Of a DNA stretch of 41,722 bases, positions 6,878-15,178 are shown one piece after another. Under the pieces are notes generated by a model that worked only from the letters and a program-made list of their open reading frames with translations, was not told the DNA's origin and made no database searches. The DNA is taken from NCBI GenBank assembly GCA_020849035.1, contig JADLHC010000275.1:1-41722 (forward strand), in the 5' to 3' direction. Each line of letters starts with the position of its first letter. Positions within the stretch are counted from its first letter, which is position 1. This stretch comes from Planctomycetia bacterium (GTDB taxonomy: Bacteria > Planctomycetota > MHYJ01 > WSZJ01). The position numbers and the translations under genes are program-made.

Positions 6878-8200
6878 ATGAGAACCACGCTGTCCTGTCT
6901 CGTGCTGTTCGCCTCCGCAAGGCTGGCCCTGGCGCAGGGGGCGGGATCGCCGCCCGAGGAGAAGCCGGACGTTCCCGACGGCTACGTCTGCGTCGACGTC
7001 TGCGGGCGCCTGCCGATCTTCGCGAAGAACAAGTCCGTCCTCGCGCCCTTCCGGACAGACCTCAAGGCCGGGCTCGCCGACATCGCCTCGGAACTGGAGA
7101 AGCAGTTCGGGCTGACGAAGGAGACGCTGAAAGTCGGGATCGGGCTCGACCAGGGACTGTGGAAGGACGAGCGACGCGAGGCGGCGTTCCTCGTCGTCTT
7201 CACGGACGCCGCGGAGTTCGCCGCGTGGGAGAAGAAGGCCGGGGCCGACGGCGACCGTCACATTGCGGCGGGGTACAGGAACACCGTCGGGATCCTGGTC
7301 GAGGCGAAGTCGCTGACCCAGGACGACTGGGCCGGTCTCTGGCACCGCTTCTCGCACCTTCTCTACCGTCACTGCCTGCGGACCGGGTCGCCGACGTGGC
7401 TGGACGAAGGGCTGGCGCGTTACCTGTCGTGGGCAAACCGCAGGGTGAAGCCGGAGCAGACCGCTGATTTCCCGGAGACGCTCCGGAGGCTCAAGGAGCA
7501 GAAGGCCTCGGGCGGATTGCCGACGATCGCCGACCTGTTGATGCGCAAGGCGGGCGACTTCAGCCAGGAGGACGCCGACGCGGCCTGGGTGCTCGTCCAC
7601 CTGCTCGTCACGCACCAGTCGGCCCTCGTGAACGCCCTCACAAACGCGCTGGCCGGGCTCGAGCGATGCGCCGTCGACCGCATGGACGGCGTCCGGCACG
7701 ACCTCCACCGCTACGCGGCCTGGCTCCTCACCAACGTCTTCGGCGACGCGTCGAAGCTCCAGGCGGCATGGGACCAGCACCTCGAGGACATCTTCGCCGA
7801 CCCGGCGCGCCCGAAGAAGCGCACGCTCTCGGTCGGCGAGATCGTCGGGGACATTCTCCCGGGCTTCGACGGGGCGGTGAGCGGCCGGGGGCTCGAGATC
7901 ACCGACCCCCGGACGGGCATCCGCTACGAAGCGCGCCGGTGGCTCGGCAGCGTCGTGTACCGGGCCCCGTGGGACGGACGCATGGGCGCACTCGCCCAGA
8001 CGGAGGACCGGCACGACGACCGGTCGGCCCCCGTGCAGATCCTGGCGGAGCGAGGCGCCAAGAACGGGCAGAAAGAGCGGTGCGACAACGAGTCCCTCCC
8101 CTTCGTCGGCGGGCAGGTCTGGGCCGTCATCACGGTCGCCTGGTCCATCGACGAGGGCGGCGCGTACCGGACTTCGCGGAAGTACCCGCTCTCGCGCTGA
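6878..8200 (+). CDS. Secreted peptidase-MA-like protein with degenerate zinc motif
   Basis: 440 residues from the ATG at 6878; earlier in-frame codons lack coding character, and this start gives a good signal peptide (MRTTLSCLVLFASARLALAQ). The middle carries LWHRFSHLLYRH (about 154-165) followed by GSPTWLDEGLARYLSW. In gluzincin peptidases of the MA-like/DUF1570 type this is HExxH followed by P-x-W-L-x-E-G. Here the catalytic Glu position is Arg (HRFSH), while both histidines and the downstream Glu remain, so metal could bind but hydrolysis is doubtful. The C-terminal 100 residues are a beta-rich domain. Probably periplasmic; role unknown. Confidence 0.65.
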   Translation: MRTTLSCLVLFASARLALAQGAGSPPEEKPDVPDGYVCVDVCGRLPIFAKNKSVLAPFRTDLKAGLADIASELEKQFGLTKETLKVGIGLDQGLWKDERREAAFLVVFTDAAEFAAWEKKAGADGDRHIAAGYRNTVGILVEAKSLTQDDWAGLWHRFSHLLYRHCLRTGSPTWLDEGLARYLSWANRRVKPEQTADFPETLRRLKEQKASGGLPTIADLLMRKAGDFSQEDADAAWVLVHLLVTHQSALVNALTNALAGLERCAVDRMDGVRHDLHRYAAWLLTNVFGDASKLQAAWDQHLEDIFADPARPKKRTLSVGEIVGDILPGFDGAVSGRGLEITDPRTGIRYEARRWLGSVVYRAPWDGRMGALAQTEDRHDDRSAPVQILAERGAKNGQKERCDNESLPFVGGQVWAVITVAWSIDEGGAYRTSRKYPLSR

Positions 8201-8334
8201 CCCCAGGTCCCTGCCTTCCCCCCTCAAAAGCTCTTCCACCCCCCGCACCCGCCGCCTATAGTGTCGGGCCCTTCCAACGGGGAACTCGTCTCCGCGAAGG
8301 GAACCGGTGAACAGACCCAAGCTCTGGGGGAGTC

Positions 8335-8589
8335 GTGGTGGAAACCAAGTGCACCTCGTGTGAGGAAGTGAAGGAGATTTCGGGCGACTCGGACGGCGAG
8401 GTGCGTCTGTGCGACGACTGCATTTCGCAGGCGATGGAGGGAGTCGAGGTCCTGTACACGTGCCCGGTGTGCGGCATGCAGATGGGGATCGCGTTCCCGG
8501 CCGGGTACTTCGAGGACGTCGAGGAGGCGCGCCAGCTCTACCTGGCGGCGGTGGAGTCGCACCGCAGCGGCTGGTGCAAGAAGTCGTAG
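8335..8589 (+). CDS. Small double zinc-ribbon protein
   Basis: 84 residues from a GTG (8335, or the next GTG at 8338) preceded by GGGGAG. Two Cys pairs at the N-terminus (KCTSCEE and LCDDCIS) form one zinc site; a third, TCPVCGMQMG, forms the start of another with a late Cys (GWCKKS). A -10-like TATAGT lies about 70 nt upstream. No known family beyond zinc ribbon. It lies 37 nt before queD, so it may be co-transcribed with the queuosine-pathway gene, but there is no direct sign that it acts there. Confidence 0.7.
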   Translation: MVETKCTSCEEVKEISGDSDGEVRLCDDCISQAMEGVEVLYTCPVCGMQMGIAFPAGYFEDVEEARQLYLAAVESHRSGWCKKS

Positions 8590-8626
8590 CGGAGGCGCCC
8601 GGCGGCGGAGCCGCGGGCGCGCGGCC

Positions 8627-8989
8627 ATGAACGTCGACCTGGTCCACGAGTTCGGATTCGAGAGCGCGCACGCGCTGCCGAACGTGCCCGAGGGGCACAA
8701 GTGCCGACGGATGCACGGGCATTCGTTCCGCGCCGAGGTGCGGGTGAGCGGCGCGGTCGACCCGAAGCTCGGGTGGTTCCTGGACTACGCGGAGGTGAAG
8801 GCGGTGATCGAGCCGCTCCGCGAGCAGCTCGACCACCGGACGCTGAACGAGGTCCCGGGGCTGGACAACCCGACGAGCGAGATGCTGGCGAAGTGGATCT
8901 GGGACCGGGTGAAGCCGAAGCTGCCCGCGCTGGCGTGCGTGACGGTGCGCGAGACCTGCACGAATCGCTGCGAGTACCGAGGCCTGTGA
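8627..8989 (+). CDS. queD: 6-carboxytetrahydropterin synthase (QueD family)
   Basis: 120 residues, the usual length for QueD. The zinc site is seen as FESAHALPNVPEGHKCRRMH followed by GHSF: the first His, then the His-x-His pair, with the catalytic Cys just before (KCRRMHGH). Further family marks are WFLDYAEVK, LDHRTLNEV, NPTSEMLAKWIW and VRETCTNRCEY near the end. QueD converts 7,8-dihydroneopterin triphosphate to 6-carboxy-5,6,7,8-tetrahydropterin in the queuosine/7-deazaguanine pathway. QueE and QueC are not in the window. The stop overlaps the start of the next gene (GTGA). Confidence 0.92.
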   Translation: MNVDLVHEFGFESAHALPNVPEGHKCRRMHGHSFRAEVRVSGAVDPKLGWFLDYAEVKAVIEPLREQLDHRTLNEVPGLDNPTSEMLAKWIWDRVKPKLPALACVTVRETCTNRCEYRGL

Positions 8990-9840
8990 GCCTCGCCATC
9001 GGCGGCTGGCAAATAGACCCGGTCGACACGGGCCGCTTCTGGCTCGACGGCGGCGCGATGTTCGGCGTGGTGCCGTGGACGATGTGGTCGAAGCTGAACC
9101 CTCCGGACGCAAAGAACCGCATCGAGCTGGGAATGCGGGCGATGCTGCTGCGCGGGCACGGTCGGACCGTGCTCGTGGACTGCGGGGCGGGCGAGAAGTG
9201 GTCGGCGAAGCTTGCGGAGATCTACGGGATGACGCCCGCGGGCTCGGCGGTGGAGCGCGGGCTGGCGGCGCTGGGAGTGAAAACCGCCGACGTCACGGAC
9301 CTCGTCCTCACACACCTCCACTTCGACCACGCCGGCGGCCTCTCGCGCCTCGGCCCCGACGGCGCGCTCGAACTCGTCTTCCCGCAGGCCCTTCACTGGA
9401 TCCAGCGCACGAACCTCGACTGGGCGCGGAAGCCGCACGAGCGGGAGAAGGCGAGCTACCTGGAGGAGCACGTGGGGCCGCTCGGGGAAGCGCCGGGGCT
9501 GCGGGCGATCTCGGGGCCGGAGCCGATCTACCCGGGGCTGTCGTTCGTCTGCTGCGACGGGCACACGTTCGGGCAGCAGCTCCCGCTGGTGACCGGGCCC
9601 GAGGGGACGCTGTTTTACTGCGCGGACCTGATCCCGACGTTTTCGCACCTCCCCGTGCCGTGGGTCATGGGGTACGACCTCAATGCGCTGCTGTCGATGC
9701 GGGAGAAGCGCGGGGTGCTGGAGCGGGCCGCGAAGGAGGGCTGGATCGTCTTCTCGGAGCACGACCCGGGGACGGCAGCCGCGCGGGTGACCCTGGACGA
9801 CAAGGGGCGCTTCTCTCCGGGACCCGCCGTCGCCTTCTGA
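8986..9840 (+). CDS. MBL-fold metallo-hydrolase
   Basis: 284 residues from a GTG overlapping the queD stop, which implies coupling. The metallo-beta-lactamase signature is VLTHLHFDHAGGL (H-x-H-x-D-H). Later ligands are the His in CDGHTFGQQL, the Asp in YCADLIPTFSH and the His in FSEHDPGTAA, giving a full binuclear zinc site. The substrate pocket is not diagnostic: the family includes lactonases, RNases, glyoxalases and phosphodiesterases. No signal peptide, so cytoplasmic. Its position next to queD does not by itself prove a queuosine role. Confidence 0.85.
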   Translation: MSLAIGGWQIDPVDTGRFWLDGGAMFGVVPWTMWSKLNPPDAKNRIELGMRAMLLRGHGRTVLVDCGAGEKWSAKLAEIYGMTPAGSAVERGLAALGVKTADVTDLVLTHLHFDHAGGLSRLGPDGALELVFPQALHWIQRTNLDWARKPHEREKASYLEEHVGPLGEAPGLRAISGPEPIYPGLSFVCCDGHTFGQQLPLVTGPEGTLFYCADLIPTFSHLPVPWVMGYDLNALLSMREKRGVLERAAKEGWIVFSEHDPGTAAARVTLDDKGRFSPGPAVAF

Positions 9841-9889
9841 CGGCCGGGAAATCCCCGCCCCACCCTTCGCCGCCGCGCACGCGCTTGGC

Positions 9890-9895
9890 TACACT
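9890..9895 (+). promoter_or_regulatory. -10-like hexamer directly before the kinase gene
   Basis: TACACT ends 6 nt before the kinase ATG, and no Shine-Dalgarno lies between. Transcription from it would start at or next to the ATG, giving a leaderless message. Confidence 0.35.
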
Positions 9896-9901
9896 GGCGT
9901 C

Positions 9902-12733
9902 ATGGCGGGGCTGATCCGCAAATGCACGAACTGCGGCAAGCTCGTCCCGATCGGGACGGAGGGGCGGCTGTGCCCTGATTGCGCGCCGGCGGTGCCGTCC
10001 TTCGCTCCCGACGGCGCGGGGGCGGAGACGCGCGGGGGCGGGGCCGAGCGGCCGCTTCCTTCGAGCATCGGCGACCACGCGATCGAGAAGCTGCTCGGGC
10101 GGGGCGGCATGAGCGACGTGTACCTGGCGCGCGAGCCGGTTCTGGGGCGGCAGGTGGCGCTCAAGCTTCTGCGTCCCGAGTTGCGGAACTCGGGGGTGGC
10201 GCGGAAGATCCTGGAAGAGGCGGCGCTGTCGTCGAAGCTGTCGCACCCGGGGATCGTGCCGATCTACCGCGTCGGCGTGGACCCGGGGCTGGGGATCTAC
10301 TACACGATGCGGTACGTCACGGGCCGCTCGCTGGCCGAGGTGCTGACGGGCCTGCGGGACGGGATCGCGGCGGACGTGAAGCGTTACTCGCAGCGGGCGC
10401 TTCTCGAGGTGTTCCAGCGCATCTGCGAGGCGATGGCGTTCGCGCACCACCTGAACATCGTGCACAGGGACCTGAAGCCGGCGAACGTGATGCTGGGGGA
10501 GTTCGGCGAGGTGCTCGTGATGGACTGGGGGTTGTCGCGCATCGCGGACGTGACGGGAGAGCGCGTCGAGGTGGCGGACCCGGTCGCGACGGAGCTGGGT
10601 GTGAAGCTCGGGGCGGACCCGAACCTGTCGCGCGACGGCGCGGTGCTGGGGACGCCCGGGTACATGTCCCCGGAGCAGGCGTCGGGGCACGCCGCGCTGG
10701 CGCGGCCGTCTTCCGACGTCTACTCCCTGGGCGCGATCCTGTACCAGATGCTCACGCTGCGCCTTCCTGTGGACGGCCGCGCGGACGAGCTCGTCTCGCG
10801 GACCATCAAGGGGCAGATCATCCCGCCGGAGAAACGTCCGCTCGGGCAGGACGCCCCGCGCGCGCTCTGCCAGATCGCGATGCGGGCGCTGTCGCTGCAG
10901 CCGGAAAAGCGCTATGCAAACGCCGGCGAGCTGGCGGAGGAAGTCCGCGTGTACCTCGAGGGCTGGGTGCCCTGGTCGGCGCGGACGGAGGGCTGGGAAC
11001 AGTCGCTCGGTCGCTGGTCGACCGAGGCCGGCGCCCTGGTCTGCGCCGAAGGCCCCCGCGCGCGCCTTCACTCCAAGGCCCGCCTCGCGGGCGACCTGCG
11101 CCTGTCCGCCCGCGTGACCGGCCCTGCCGGCAGGCCCGGGTGGCGCCTCGACATCTCCATCGGCTCCCGCGAGGAGTTCGGGCCGGACGGCTACATCCTG
11201 CGCTTCTATGGCGGAGAGGACGCCCGCGTCGAGCTGGTGCGCGACGGCGTCGTCGTCGCCCGCAGCCCCGACCTCCAGGCCGGAGTGCGCACCCCCCACG
11301 ACATCGTGCTCACCCGCGAGGACGACGCGCTCTCCGTCGAAGTCGACGGCGCCCGCGTCCTCGACTTCCGCGACGTCTTCCCCCCGCGCGGTTCCCACGG
11401 CGGATTCGAGACCCAGTTCGTCGGCCTCCGCCTGGGCTCCCTCCGCGTCGAACACAAGGGCGTCCCCCTCCGCGTCGACTTCTCGGAGGTGCCCGACCGG
11501 CTCATGGCCCTCGGGAAGCTCGACGAGGCCCGCTCCCTCTACCTCGAGCTCGCCTCCTCCCACGCCGACCGCACCGAGGGCTACGTCGCCCGCTTCAAGG
11601 CCGCCCTCTGCGCCCTGCAGCTCGGGCAGACCGCGAAGGCTGCTTCGGAATTCGCGACCCTCAAGGACACGAGCCACCAGGCGCTGGAAGCGGTGGGAAG
11701 GGCCAAGGTGGCGCTGGCGGCGAAGAACGTCCGTGACGCCTGGACGGTGCTGATGCAGGAGCTCGACCGGCGGCGCGGAGACCCGCTGCGCGTGCCGGTC
11801 TGGACCATGCTCCACGAGGTGCTGGCGGCCGCGGAGGCGGAGGCGCCCGCGCTGGCGGCGTCCCTGGCCGTGCAGCTCCTGCGGGGCGCGCGGCTGGAGC
11901 TTCACGAGACGACCGAGATCTGCAGCAGGATCATGCGAATCGCCACCTCGAAGGGCGGCGTCCAGCAGGCGCGCTCGGAGGCCCTGTCGATCCTGCAGGC
12001 CCACCCGACGCAGCTCGGCGCCCGCATGGAGTTCCACGAGCATCTCTCGCGCATCGGGCTCGAGCCGGCGCAGCAGAAGGCCTCGCGCGTCGAGCTGCAG
12101 AAGTCGCTGGACCTCACCGACCAGATCACGCGCCGCGACCGCGCGCGGCTCATGCTCTGGACGATCGAGTCGCTGCTGGCCGAGGGGCAGCTGGCGGAGG
12201 CGGAGAAGCGGCTGGCGGCGGCGCAGGGGTCGATCACGCATCCCTCCCAGGCCGGGTTGTGGGCGCGCAACTGGCGCGCGCTGGTGGCGGGGGCCCAGGG
12301 CAAGTGGCCGGAGGCCGCTGCTGCACTGGCGCCCCAGGCCCCGACCTACGCCTCGGGACGCACCGCGCAGCACTTCCTCGCCGTCCTGCTCGAATGCCTC
12401 GCCGCGACGCCCTCCTCCGGGCAGGAAGCCCTCGTCGCGGCGCTTCAACAGCGCGTAAAGGACATCCCTGAGTGGACGACGCCGGTGGCCGCGATTGCGG
12501 GGACGAGCCGCTCGTCGGAATTCGAGGGGTGGTGCGAGGAGCAGCCGCGGGACGCGCGCGGGGGGCTGCTGCTGGCGGGGGCGATGGCGTTCGGGGTCCT
12601 GGGGCATGCGGCTGCGGAGAGGCTGGTGGCGCGCGCGGTGCGGGAGCCGGACGTGCGCGCCTTCGCGACGTGGTTCATGAGCCGGCCCCAGAAGCCCCGC
12701 GACGGGGGGAAGACGTCGATCACGCGGAAGTAG
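9902..12733 (+). CDS. Ser/Thr protein kinase with zinc ribbon, jelly-roll and TPR regions
   Basis: 943 residues, soluble. Residues 8-27 form a zinc ribbon (CTNCGK ... CPDC). The kinase domain runs from about 57 to 350: P-loop GRGGMSDVY (66-74), Lys88 in VALKLL, catalytic loop VHRDLKPANV (His188, Asp190), DWG in place of DFG, and PGYMSPEQ as the APE-type motif. Residues about 365-520 look like a concanavalin/LamG-like jelly-roll (WRLDISIG, GYILRFYGG, DIVLTREDDALSVEVDG). The rest is helical repeats consistent with TPRs. Planctomycete kinases often have such tails, but many are membrane-anchored; here no transmembrane helix is visible. Probably a cytoplasmic signalling kinase; targets unknown. 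Confidence 0.9.
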   Translation: MAGLIRKCTNCGKLVPIGTEGRLCPDCAPAVPSFAPDGAGAETRGGGAERPLPSSIGDHAIEKLLGRGGMSDVYLAREPVLGRQVALKLLRPELRNSGVARKILEEAALSSKLSHPGIVPIYRVGVDPGLGIYYTMRYVTGRSLAEVLTGLRDGIAADVKRYSQRALLEVFQRICEAMAFAHHLNIVHRDLKPANVMLGEFGEVLVMDWGLSRIADVTGERVEVADPVATELGVKLGADPNLSRDGAVLGTPGYMSPEQASGHAALARPSSDVYSLGAILYQMLTLRLPVDGRADELVSRTIKGQIIPPEKRPLGQDAPRALCQIAMRALSLQPEKRYANAGELAEEVRVYLEGWVPWSARTEGWEQSLGRWSTEAGALVCAEGPRARLHSKARLAGDLRLSARVTGPAGRPGWRLDISIGSREEFGPDGYILRFYGGEDARVELVRDGVVVARSPDLQAGVRTPHDIVLTREDDALSVEVDGARVLDFRDVFPPRGSHGGFETQFVGLRLGSLRVEHKGVPLRVDFSEVPDRLMALGKLDEARSLYLELASSHADRTEGYVARFKAALCALQLGQTAKAASEFATLKDTSHQALEAVGRAKVALAAKNVRDAWTVLMQELDRRRGDPLRVPVWTMLHEVLAAAEAEAPALAASLAVQLLRGARLELHETTEICSRIMRIATSKGGVQQARSEALSILQAHPTQLGARMEFHEHLSRIGLEPAQQKASRVELQKSLDLTDQITRRDRARLMLWTIESLLAEGQLAEAEKRLAAAQGSITHPSQAGLWARNWRALVAGAQGKWPEAAAALAPQAPTYASGRTAQHFLAVLLECLAATPSSGQEALVAALQQRVKDIPEWTTPVAAIAGTSRSSEFEGWCEEQPRDARGGLLLAGAMAFGVLGHAAAERLVARAVREPDVRAFATWFMSRPQKPRDGGKTSITRK

Positions 12734-12786
12734 GCCGCGCCTTTTGCGTGCCTTCGCGGGCGGTCGGCGGTATATCGGGCGGTGCC

Positions 12787-13365
12787 ATGACCGACAACGC
12801 GCAGGGCCTCCTGTTCGGAGCCCCGAAATCCAAGGCCCGGACGCTCGTCTTCGACCTCGAGACGCAGAACTCGTTCGACGACGTCGGCGGCCGCAACAAG
12901 ATGGCGGAACTCCGGATGTCGGTCGGCGTCACCCTGGCCCTCGAAACACAGGAGTTCGCCGTGTACCGCGAGGGCGACGTCAACGCGCTCATCGAGGACC
13001 TGCGCGCGGCCAGCCGCGTCATCGGATTCAATCACAGGAACTTCGACTACGCCGTCCTGTCGCGCTACACGAAGCTCGACTGGTCCACGGTGAAGTCGTT
13101 CGACATCCTCGAGGATCTGACGCGGATCCTCGGCCACCGCGTCAAGCTCGACTCGGTCGCGGCGGCGACGCTGGGGACCAAGAAGAGCGGGCACGGGCTG
13201 CAGGCAATCGAGTGGTTTCGGAAGGGCGACTGGGACACGCTGATCCGGTACTGCAAGGACGACGTGAAGATCACGGCGGACGTGTGGAGGCACGGGGTTG
13301 ACAAGAAGTTCGTGATGATCGAGACGTGGGGAGGGCCGAAGAAAGTGCCGGTGGAGTGGAAATAG
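12787..13365 (+). CDS. DEDD-type RNase H-like exonuclease
   Basis: 192 residues. Acidic motifs of the RNase H-like DEDD superfamily are visible: TLVFDLETQNSFDDVGG (Asp and Glu of motif I), VIGFNHRNFDYAVL (motif II Asp), and YCKDDVKITADVW (motif III Asp). This pattern matches the YprB-like ribonuclease H group, in which this domain is either free-standing or joined to a helicase. Here no helicase is attached. A TATATC hexamer ends 10 nt before the ATG, with no Shine-Dalgarno. Substrate (RNA or DNA) cannot be told from sequence. Cytoplasmic. Confidence 0.75.
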   Translation: MTDNAQGLLFGAPKSKARTLVFDLETQNSFDDVGGRNKMAELRMSVGVTLALETQEFAVYREGDVNALIEDLRAASRVIGFNHRNFDYAVLSRYTKLDWSTVKSFDILEDLTRILGHRVKLDSVAAATLGTKKSGHGLQAIEWFRKGDWDTLIRYCKDDVKITADVWRHGVDKKFVMIETWGGPKKVPVEWK

Positions 13366-13408
13366 GCGACGGCGAAACCCCGACGCCGGGACTGCTGTAT
13401 TCCCCCTC

Positions 13409-14917
13409 ATGAACCGGCTCATCGCCTGCGCCTTCGCCCTCCTCGCGGTCGCCGCCTCTGCCGAAGAGAAACCGCTTCCGTCGTGGACGTTCGACCGCGA
13501 CGCGCAGGGCTGGGCGACGATCCCCGGGACGGTCACGAGGACCGTGTGGGAGGACGGCTCGCTGCGGTGGGACTATGACCGCGACGCGAAGGGGCAGACA
13601 TTCGGGGTGTCGGTCGGCGGGTTGAGCCTCCCCGACCGTCCCTCGGTCTACCTGAAGTTGCGGGTGAAGGCGGAGGGAACGGACTTCCTGCTCGTGGCGG
13701 CGAAGACCGGCGCTGGGGCCGTGTTCTGCACGAAGTTCCCCGTGGCGAAGGGCGCGTGGCAGGACGTCTGGGTCTCCACCGAGGTGTTCATCCCGGGGGA
13801 GCAGGCCGTGAAGCCGGCGGAGATCCGGGAGCTGCTGCTTTGGGACGGGGACGACGGCGTGGCGAAGGGGCACGTGACGTTCCGGCTGGACGCGCTGTCC
13901 GTCGCGACGGACCCGCCGAAACCGGCCGCCGTGGCGATGCCGGCGCCCGTCGCGCCGCACCCGAAGCTGTCGGTTTGCCTCTCGTTCCGCGCGCTGAACG
14001 ACCCGAAGCAGGCGGCCGTCGAGCTCGACGAGGCGAAGAAGCTCGGGATCTCGCTCGTCGAGCTCGCGAACGGCGAGTGGACCGACTACGAGGTCGCGCC
14101 CGGCAAATGGGACTGGTCGAAGCTCGACGCGCTCGTGAAGGAAGTCGCCGCCCGCGACCTCAAGCTCGTCGCGTGCATGGGCGGCATCCTCAACATCAAG
14201 TACGACTGGAAGGTCCACACTCCGTCGGACGTCGCGTTCTCAGGCGACTTCACCGCCCTCCTCCCCCGCTACCGCGCGTACCTCGACCGCTTCTTCGAGC
14301 GCTACGGCAGACACATCCGCTTCTTCACGTTCCACAGCGAGGCCTGCGGGAAGTACTTCGCGCAGCACCCGGCCGAGCTGGATTCCTACGAGAAGTTCCT
14401 ACGGGAAGCCGCGACCCACGTGGCGAAGATCGCGCCGGGCGTGAAGACGGGGGTCTGCCTGCAGAGCGAGGAGCGGCCGGAAGTGCTGAAGCGCCTGTCG
14501 CGCGTGGGCGACGTGACGACGATCCTGTACGACCCGCCTCGCACGCCGGATCACGCCGCTGAGGAGATCGCGTCCTTCCTCGAGCTCGCCGGCGACCGGC
14601 CCTTCGCGTTCAACGAGGTCTTCACGCAGGGCTCGCCTCTGGCCGGGCGCGGCGAGGAGGCGCAGGCCGCGTTCGTGCGGGAGCTGTTCGCGGCGCTGGC
14701 GAAGCACGAGAAGCGCCTCGCGTGGTGCACGTGGTGGTGCCTGCGCGACGACGACCCGGCGATCTGGGACTACCTCGGGGAGTACCTTGCGGGCGGCAAG
14801 GGGCCCGCGGCGACCTCGTTCCGCGCGCTGGCGACGTGCGGCCTGCTCCGCGGCGACGGGACCGCCAAGCCGGCGACGGCCGAGTGGGCAAAAGGCGCCG
14901 CCGCGCTGCCCCGGTGA
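13409..14917 (+). CDS. Secreted TIM-barrel protein, glycoside-hydrolase-like
   Basis: 502 residues with a signal peptide (MNRLIACAFALLAVAASA). Residues about 25-170 form a beta-sandwich with carbohydrate-binding character (WTFDRDAQGWATIPG opening, VTFRLDALSVAT closing). From about 185 a TIM-barrel-like domain follows: SVCLSFRALNDPKQAAVELD, LVELANGEWTDYEVAPGKWDW, LVACMGG, FFTFHSEACGKYF, PFAFNEVFTQGSPL, WCTWWCLRDDDPAIWDYLGE. The FNEVF and FHSEA glutamates are candidate catalytic residues of a retaining clan-A type enzyme, but I could not assign a GH family. The stop is followed immediately by a repeat-like sequence. Probably a polysaccharide-acting periplasmic or extracellular protein. Confidence 0.65.
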   Translation: MNRLIACAFALLAVAASAEEKPLPSWTFDRDAQGWATIPGTVTRTVWEDGSLRWDYDRDAKGQTFGVSVGGLSLPDRPSVYLKLRVKAEGTDFLLVAAKTGAGAVFCTKFPVAKGAWQDVWVSTEVFIPGEQAVKPAEIRELLLWDGDDGVAKGHVTFRLDALSVATDPPKPAAVAMPAPVAPHPKLSVCLSFRALNDPKQAAVELDEAKKLGISLVELANGEWTDYEVAPGKWDWSKLDALVKEVAARDLKLVACMGGILNIKYDWKVHTPSDVAFSGDFTALLPRYRAYLDRFFERYGRHIRFFTFHSEACGKYFAQHPAELDSYEKFLREAATHVAKIAPGVKTGVCLQSEERPEVLKRLSRVGDVTTILYDPPRTPDHAAEEIASFLELAGDRPFAFNEVFTQGSPLAGRGEEAQAAFVRELFAALAKHEKRLAWCTWWCLRDDDPAIWDYLGEYLAGGKGPAATSFRALATCGLLRGDGTAKPATAEWAKGAAALPR

Positions 14918-15055
14918 GAGCGCGTGAAAAAGTCGGGCGCCGTCGGCGGCCGGACCACGGGACCGGCAGGCCGCGGCGAATCTCGGCACATCCAGCTTGC
15001 TTGCCATGTCCCAGAGCGCCCGCGCCGGTTGGTCCGCGGATTGCCGTTGTCCTTC
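14918..15055. repeat. Degenerate half of the inverted-repeat element
   Basis: Directly after the TGA of the upstream gene, GAGAGCGCGTGAAAAAGTC resembles the outer arm of the intact element at 15056 (GAGAGCGTGAGAAAAATC). It is followed by GC-rich sequence without open coding. It may be a decayed or partial copy between the two convergent genes. Confidence 0.35.
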
Positions 15056-15176
15056 AGAGAGCGTGAGAAAAATCCTCGTGGGCCGGGCGGAGTCGGCCCT
15101 CAAACCGCAAGCCGCTCGACAAGTGACAGCCCAAGGCCGACGCAGCCTGGCCCGCGAGGATCTTTTCTCGCTCTCT
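15056..15176. repeat. Inverted-repeat element, copy A
   Basis: Arms 15056-15098 and 15135-15176 pair over about 42 nt with few mismatches. The inner core reads GGGCGGAGTCGGCC on the left and GGCCGACGCAGCCTG on the right. The second copy at 25800-25912 has the same core and the same internal mismatches, but a different outer stem that still pairs. It lies 2 nt from the stop of the minus-strand esterase gene, between convergent genes, so a bidirectional terminator or 3'-end structure is likely. No open frame or transposase is inside. Confidence 0.75.
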
Positions 15177-15178
15177 GA

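Noticed and set aside
6779-12607. Very long minus-strand open frames (777 and 975 codons) opposite the QueD/MBL/kinase genes
   Set aside because: They are Arg/Pro/His-rich, show no motifs and lie antisense to genes with clear motifs; GC-rich third positions keep the opposite frame open.
14918-15178. Insertion sequence between the convergent genes
   Set aside because: No transposase frame or target duplication; only hairpin-like repeats are present.
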